NCBI GenBank assembly: GCA_951812925.1
Contig: OX638368.1
Span: 26,723,187-26,787,186 of the forward strand
Reading direction: 5' to 3'
Origin: Calliopum simillimum
Lineage: Eukaryota; Arthropoda; Insecta; Diptera; Lauxaniidae
DNA length: 64,000 bases
Position numbers and translations under genes: made by a program. How positions within the stretch are numbered: the first letter of the stretch is position 1; each line of letters begins with the position of its first letter. Below are positions 59,617 to 64,000 of the stretch, piece by piece. Below the pieces are notes generated by a model that searched no databases, had not been told where the DNA came from, and worked only from the letters and a program-made list of their open reading frames with translations.

Positions 59617-59916
59617 TAAAATAACACAGTTTTCGTGAAGAAATCTACGAGATGGATGAAATAAGTGGTAAATAGCAGTCATTGAATCCGTACCAACAAA
59701 ATTTGAGAGACCAAACAAAATTAACTCACAGTTTGATACAAATTTGTCTCATGAAAAAATAATATAAAAAAGTATTAAAATAAATAGCATTAAAAAAGTA
59801 GAAAAAAGTACTAGTAATTTAAAATCACATGAATGTGAACAAAATATAGTTTTAATCATGAAGCAAAAAATTTCATGATTATTTGGACTATGAATGTATA
59901 TGTAAACTAGCCCTTA

Positions 59917-60430
59917 GTAGTACAGTAGAGCCATGATTCAATAACAATGTCAAAATAAAAAAAAGGAACCCTGCATCTTGCCTTGCTATCTCTCAAAAGA
60001 CTAGAATCAAAATAAAGAATTTTGGCAGCATTTGTTATCGCTGCAACCAGGGTAATTCAACCATTAGTAGAGCTTGATTACTGTCAGTGTAGACAAATTC
60101 AAAATTGCGGATCGAAATTACCTCTCGACAAAATTTAAGTAGTTTCTTAAACACCATGTGTGGAATTTTATTTTTTATTTACAAACCACCCGGTTTTATG
60201 TAATACCAAGGTCATCCAAAAATTACAAGGAACTCAGCTGATTTTGACATTTCATTTACCTACCACGTATTGTATTTGTTTGTTTTGTCAATTGTTGAGA
60301 AAGTTGTTTTTAATTTACAAATCTATGTATTTTTATTAATATTATCCTGATAAAAAAAGGAAAAAAAGAAAAACTATAACTAAATTATTATTAACGTGAT
60401 AAGAAAAAACTATAACTAAATTTTTGAATC
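59917..60430. other. Upstream region of Golgin84
   Basis: Presumed promoter and 5' leader of Golgin84. A 32-base sequence at 60031-60062 (starting TTTGTTATCGCTGCAACCAG) recurs in opposite orientation beyond the 3' end of the gene at 63436-63467. No TATA box was assigned. Confidence 0.45.
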
Positions 60431-63049
60431 ATGGCTTGGATAGCAGGATTGGCAGACAAGGCTGAAAATATTCTCAATAAATTGGATCAAAATGCAGCTA
60501 CCGCATTGGCATTACAGGGAACATCCAATGATTCTTCAAGCAGCATTTCTTCAAGCGCTTCGTCAGTTATCAACACAGCATTGCAACATAATGTTCCCAC
60601 TACGCTGTCGCAATCGTTGAAGAAGAGCTTTTCGTCTGGTTCGCTTTCATTAAAAACATCACTTTCTTCTCCTGCAAAACTATCGAAATTACGCTCTGGT
60701 AATGGCAGTGGCAGTAGTGTCAAAAGTACAGACGTAAATCCAACTATTATGACGGATTCTATGGAATCGGGCACAAAGGTGGAATGGCATCTTAATTCCG
60801 AAATAGGTTCATCCAGACGTAGTTCCTTAAGTACTAAGGCAGATGCCGTAGCAATTGACATGGGCAGCACTGCAAATATCGCAGATTTGGAACGCTTGGC
60901 GAAGGACAACTACATTAGCATTGGTATTGAGTAAGTTTGCTTTTATTTAAACAAAGCCATAAAAAAGAGTTTACGTTTATAGCCGTATACGTACATAATT
61001 TTTGTATGTTTGTCAGCATTATTTTCCAATAACTCTTGTTTTCGTTGTTCAGATCGAAAATATGGTGTAGATACTTGTTGAGCTGGCAATAAACGGCGAA
61101 ATAAAATAAAAAATTTTAGGAAAAGTTGCAAATCAAGTGTTTAATTTTTAACGAAAATCTCCAAATTATTTTCAGTGACAATCAGGAGTTGGCTGCATTT
61201 AAAATCGCTCTTACTGAAGTGACAAATGAACGTGATGAGCTGCGTCTACGCTTAAGCGCTCTAAATCGTGATGTTGAAAATGCAAGCTTAAAACAACGTC
61301 TTCAAGAACTAGAAATACTAGCGCAAAGGCTTCAAGAGGAGCGTGATCAAGTGCAATGTGATTTGATGGAGTCACAAATAGCAAGCAGCGCTTATGTACA
61401 TTCCATATCTGAACTCGAATCAAATGTGGCTAAATTGCAACAGGAATATTTTGATATATCACAGAAGCTACAAATGCAAATGAAAGAAACAGCACAGCAG
61501 CGACAAGATTTACAAGATTATCGGACAAAAGCACAGCGTGCACTTCAAATGAAAGATAATCTTATTGCTGAGCTAAAGGCCAGCGGCAATTCTGGCGCCG
61601 CTAGTGATAAAGCCAATGATGAAAACAATGAAATGCGTCTATTGCAAATAGAATTAAATGGCTTACGGCAAGAGCATCAACATGTACGTGAGGAAAATGT
61701 AAATTTATTGCAGCATCTTGAAGAAGCCAGAAATGATTTAAGCGAATTAAGTAAACGACATGCAGATATGATGCAAAATTTACGTGCTAATGAAGAGGCA
61801 TTACGCAAAGCAACTCGTTTAGAAAAGGAACGCTCATTGCAATTGGAATCGGAGCAACGTGTACTAACACAAGAACTTGCAACATTACGGCAACAAATCA
61901 GTAATCAAATGGCTGCATCTGCCACACGTTTGCAAGAGAAAGAGCAACTTATAAAGCAATTGAAAGCAGATCACAATGGCAGAGCTGGTGGTCATGCAGA
62001 GTATGGTGGCGCTGATACGCGCATAAAATCGCTTACACAAACTTTGGTAGATAAACAGAATGCATTGGAGCATATAACCGCTGAAAGGAATGCAATGCGT
62101 ATACAATTAGAAAAGGTGCAAGTAAGTTGTTGCAATGATTTGTTTTTTGGTTTAAGATAAAAAAATCCTTTTTTTTCTGAATTAAGGATCAGTTGCAACA
62201 GAGCATATATCAAAGCCATAGCAGTTCGTCTTCAGCTGGCGGTACTCAGCGAAATGTTTTACTTTTAAATAGCACGGATGATGGTATGTTTTTTTACAGG
62301 ATTTCCACTCCAAGTAAAACCTTTTCCACATCAAATTGATGTTTTCTTAATTCAATTTAAACTTTTTCAAAATCAAAATAAACTTTTCCCAAAACAAAAT
62401 AAACTTTTTCCAAATCAAAATAAACTTTTTCCAATTCAAAATAAACTTTTTTCAAATCAAATTAAACTTTGCAAAAAAATGCTTAAAATGAAATATTTAT
62501 GCACCGACATGCATAAATCTATTTATGTACCAAGTTTTATAACGATAGCTGCTGTAGATCTAGAGATATATAATTTGGATTTGGAAAAGTTGATTTTAAT
62601 TTGAAAAAAGTTTAATTTGATTTGTCAAAACGGGAAGTTTATTTCGATTTGGAAAAGTTTATTTTGATTTGGAAAAAATTTATTTTGGTTTGGAAAAAGT
62701 TTATTTTAAATTGGAAAAAGTTTATTTTGATTTGGAAAAAAATTATTTTGGTTTGGAAAAAGTTTAAATTAAATTAAAAAAAGATCAATTTCGTGTGAAA
62801 TGTAAATAAAAAATAAAAATATTTGTTTTTGCAGCAAAAGCACAATTTCCGCTGCTCATGAAGGAAAATCCTTTTGATAATCGTGTGGCTCGTCGTGTAA
62901 AGCGTGCATATTCCTCTTTAGATTCAGCTGGCATACGTTTGGGTGCATTTTTAAGACGTTATCCTTTGATGCGTATTTTCGTGCTTATGTATGTGGCTCT
63001 ACTTCATATTTGGGTGATGTTTGTTCTCCTTTCTTCAACGCCAACATAA
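60431..63049 (+). CDS. Golgin84: Golgin-84, Golgi coiled-coil membrane protein
   Basis: Tail-anchored tether of Golgi cisternae and intra-Golgi transport vesicles. Exons 60431-60930, 61176-62121, 62187-62283 and 62835-63049 join in phase to 585 aa. The N-terminus MAWIAGLADKAENILNKLDQ is the conserved start of golgin-84 proteins. Residues about 25-160 are Ser-rich. Residues about 168-500, mostly exon 2, form a long heptad coiled coil (for example LKQRLQELEILAQRLQEERD). The C-terminus has the family block NPFDNRVARRVKRAYSSLDS, then GIRLGAFLRRYPLMRIFVLM leading into one membrane segment (about 562-580) with a seven-residue tail. Intron 3 contains a dispersed palindromic repeat. The orthologue call rests on the two conserved ends plus topology. 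Confidence 0.95.
62310..62790. repeat. TTTTTCCAAATCAAAATAAAC tandem/palindromic repeat (Golgin84 intron 3)
   Basis: Plus-sense units AATAAACTTTTTCCAAATC are tandem on the left (about 62340-62470) and complementary units TTTGGAAAAAGTTTATTTTG are tandem on the right (about 62580-62770), making a foldback. The unique centre includes AACTTTGCAAAAAAATGCTT, shared with 11925-12260. Confidence 0.75.
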
Positions 63050-63108
63050 GTAACTTAAAGCGTTAATATTTATAATTGCATATCTGTGACAATTTAATAT
63101 ATCTACCT

Positions 63109-63114
63109 AATAAA
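63109..63114 (+). terminator. Golgin84 poly(A) signal
   Basis: AATAAA lies 60 bases after the Golgin84 stop codon, in AT-rich sequence. Confidence 0.55.
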
Positions 63115-63231
63115 ATATGTATACAAATATAGTCCATATTTGAAATGTTAAGAACGGCTTTTTTTTGTAGTTTTAGTTAATTTTTACCATAGGTGGAATT
63201 GAATCCATGTTTACTGAAATAATAATAATGA

Positions 63232-63435
63232 CTAATTGAGCTGTGGGATATTCAATTTTCCATTTTTATTTTCAAAATTAGATGAAAAACGTTTATAGAG
63301 TGGATTAAAAGCATCATTAAGGATTTTCTTTGTGGAAGTACATGAAATTATTGATCTATCCGGAACAGCTCCTGAGGCGCTCTTTTTTTGGCCATAATTT
63401 TTGTTTAACGAATAAGTCACCCTCCATAAAAACAT
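63232..63435 (-). CDS. Small hypothetical ORF downstream of Golgin84
   Basis: 67 codons on the minus strand, starting MFLWRVTYSLNKNYGQKK, convergent with Golgin84. The start is basic and hydrophobic and could be a mitochondrial targeting peptide, but this is weak. The 32-base sequence immediately before its ATG also occurs upstream of Golgin84. It may be a real small gene or chance; no family recognised. Confidence 0.25.
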   Translation of the reverse strand: MFLWRVTYSLNKNYGQKKSASGAVPDRSIISCTSTKKILNDAFNPLYKRFSSNFENKNGKLNIPQLN

Positions 63436-63609
63436 GGTTGAAGTACCCTGGTTACAGCGATAACAAATTATGCTTCTTCTTATAACTTTTTATACTATGA
63501 AAATGTCAAAATAAGTAACCAAACCAAAGCAAAAATTGACAATTGAAATATAAATACAAATTATTCGAAGATAAAAATTTTCAATCTTATTGTGTGAATA
63601 CAATTAAAA

Positions 63610-63740
63610 ATGTCATTTTCGTGCTACATTTGTCGCGTGATCGCTTCAAAAGAAAATGTGTCCATGTTTTGTGTTCCTGACAATGAATTTAGGCGTTGAC
63701 GCTGGACTGAAGCTTGCGGATTCACTTTTTGTTGTAAAAA
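63610..63740 (+). pseudogene. Possible THAP-like zinc-finger fragment
   Basis: An ATG at 63610 reads MSFSCYICRVIASKENVSMF with a C-x2-C start, a stop after NEFRR, and then in the same phase RWTEACGF before further stops. The Cys pair followed by a Trp-x3-Cys-Gly phrase recalls insect THAP-like fingers, but the distal Cys/His pair is missing. It overlaps the minus-strand gene end at 63646. Low confidence. Confidence 0.2.
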
Positions 63741-64000
63741 AATCGTTGCCGCTTAAGTAAACTTGGTCCAATTGTTGGTGAAGCAAAATTGAGTCTTGAT
63801 GTACGTTGCCTGGTGCTGGTGTGGGTGTAGTCGCTGCAGGAGCTAGTGGTACAGCTATTGGTGCACTTGGAATATCAAGATGCTGAAAGTGATGTCGCTG
63901 AAGATGACAATAATCCATTTCCATTTGCGCAGCTAAATAGAAATCAATAATTTAGGAGCTATGTACGATGATAAGCAAAAACCTTACGTGCTTTTCTGCT
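63646..64000 (-). CDS. Partial gene at the right edge, 3' exons
   Basis: Minus strand. Exon 64000-63988 (end of a longer exon) has a GTAAGG donor. After a 55-bp intron ending TATTTAG, a terminal exon runs 63932-63646. The junction stays in frame and reads ...SRKAPAQMEMDYCHLQRHHF, followed by a Pro/Ala/Thr-rich stretch (PLAPAATTPTPAPG) and LLHQQLDQVYLSGNDFFTTK. The composition looks like the disordered C-terminus of a regulatory protein. The gene is not recognised, and the last dozen codons overlap a possible THAP-like fragment on the other strand. Confidence 0.55.

Larger units (their letters stand above)
57061..59913. mobile_element. Harbinger-like element containing two further insertions
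   Basis: Left end GGCCTAGTTTACATAGACAT and right end (inward) GGGCTAGTTTACATATACAT. TTA is present at 57058-57060 and 59914-59916. After removing the two internal elements (57184-58295 and 58324-59616) and one copy of each short target duplication, a minus-strand reading frame stays open across both junctions, beginning MFGLSNFVGTDSMTAIYHLF at 59718. The product is not recognised and may be chance or a transposase relic. Confidence 0.75.

Overview
This is an AT-rich nuclear window from a higher dipteran fly. The evidence is three intron-containing genes with clear animal orthologues and fly-sized introns, Tc1/mariner and I/Jockey-type elements, and many short inverted-repeat transposons. A tephritid or related schizophoran is plausible, but nothing seen fixes the genus.

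Genes, left to right. Snm1 (DCLRE1A type, minus strand, 21170-23654, 4 exons, 767 aa) is a DNA cross-link repair nuclease with intact metallo-beta-lactamase/beta-CASP motifs and a PCNA-binding box. The C2CD5 orthologue (plus strand, 35060-52542, 14 coding exons, 1775 aa) is a C2-domain membrane-traffic protein with a long low-complexity insertion. A THAP-domain gene (minus, 54082-55205, 4 exons, 299 aa) carries a P-element-like helix-turn-helix but no catalytic domain. Golgin84 (plus, 60431-63049, 4 exons, 585 aa) is a Golgi coiled-coil membrane tether. A partial minus-strand gene enters at the right edge (63646-64000). The exon models were built by hand from GT/AG sites with reading phase checked at every junction. 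The genes do not form a pathway; they are independent neighbours.

Repeats make up most of the rest. 1-21 kb has no convincing host gene. It holds a 1.75-kb degenerate tandem array, two defective mariners, two foldback elements with inverted tRNA-like arms, a 1.5-kb foldback and assorted dispersed repeats. 23.9-32 kb is a four-layer nest: an old RNase H-bearing non-LTR retrotransposon was split by a PIF/Harbinger-like element (TAA target duplication). That element was in turn invaded by an I-like retrotransposon (ORF1 intact, ORF2 broken) and by a foldback element ending in CCCGATCAA. The C2CD5 introns hold a TTAA hairpin element, a piggyBac-like non-autonomous element containing a Mutator-like MITE, and a second Harbinger-like element containing another CCCGATCAA foldback. 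57-59.9 kb is a third Harbinger-like element containing two CCC-ended elements, one of which carries spliced exons of a DUF4806-like protein.

The best candidate for something undescribed is this CCC-ended foldback family. It has termini CCCGATCAA, two-base target duplications where these can be read, and interiors rich in GATATC palindromes. All three CCCGATC copies sit inside GGSC-ended Harbinger-like elements, and one has captured host-type exons. Family names for mobile elements rest on termini, target duplications and recognisable protein motifs, not on database comparison.
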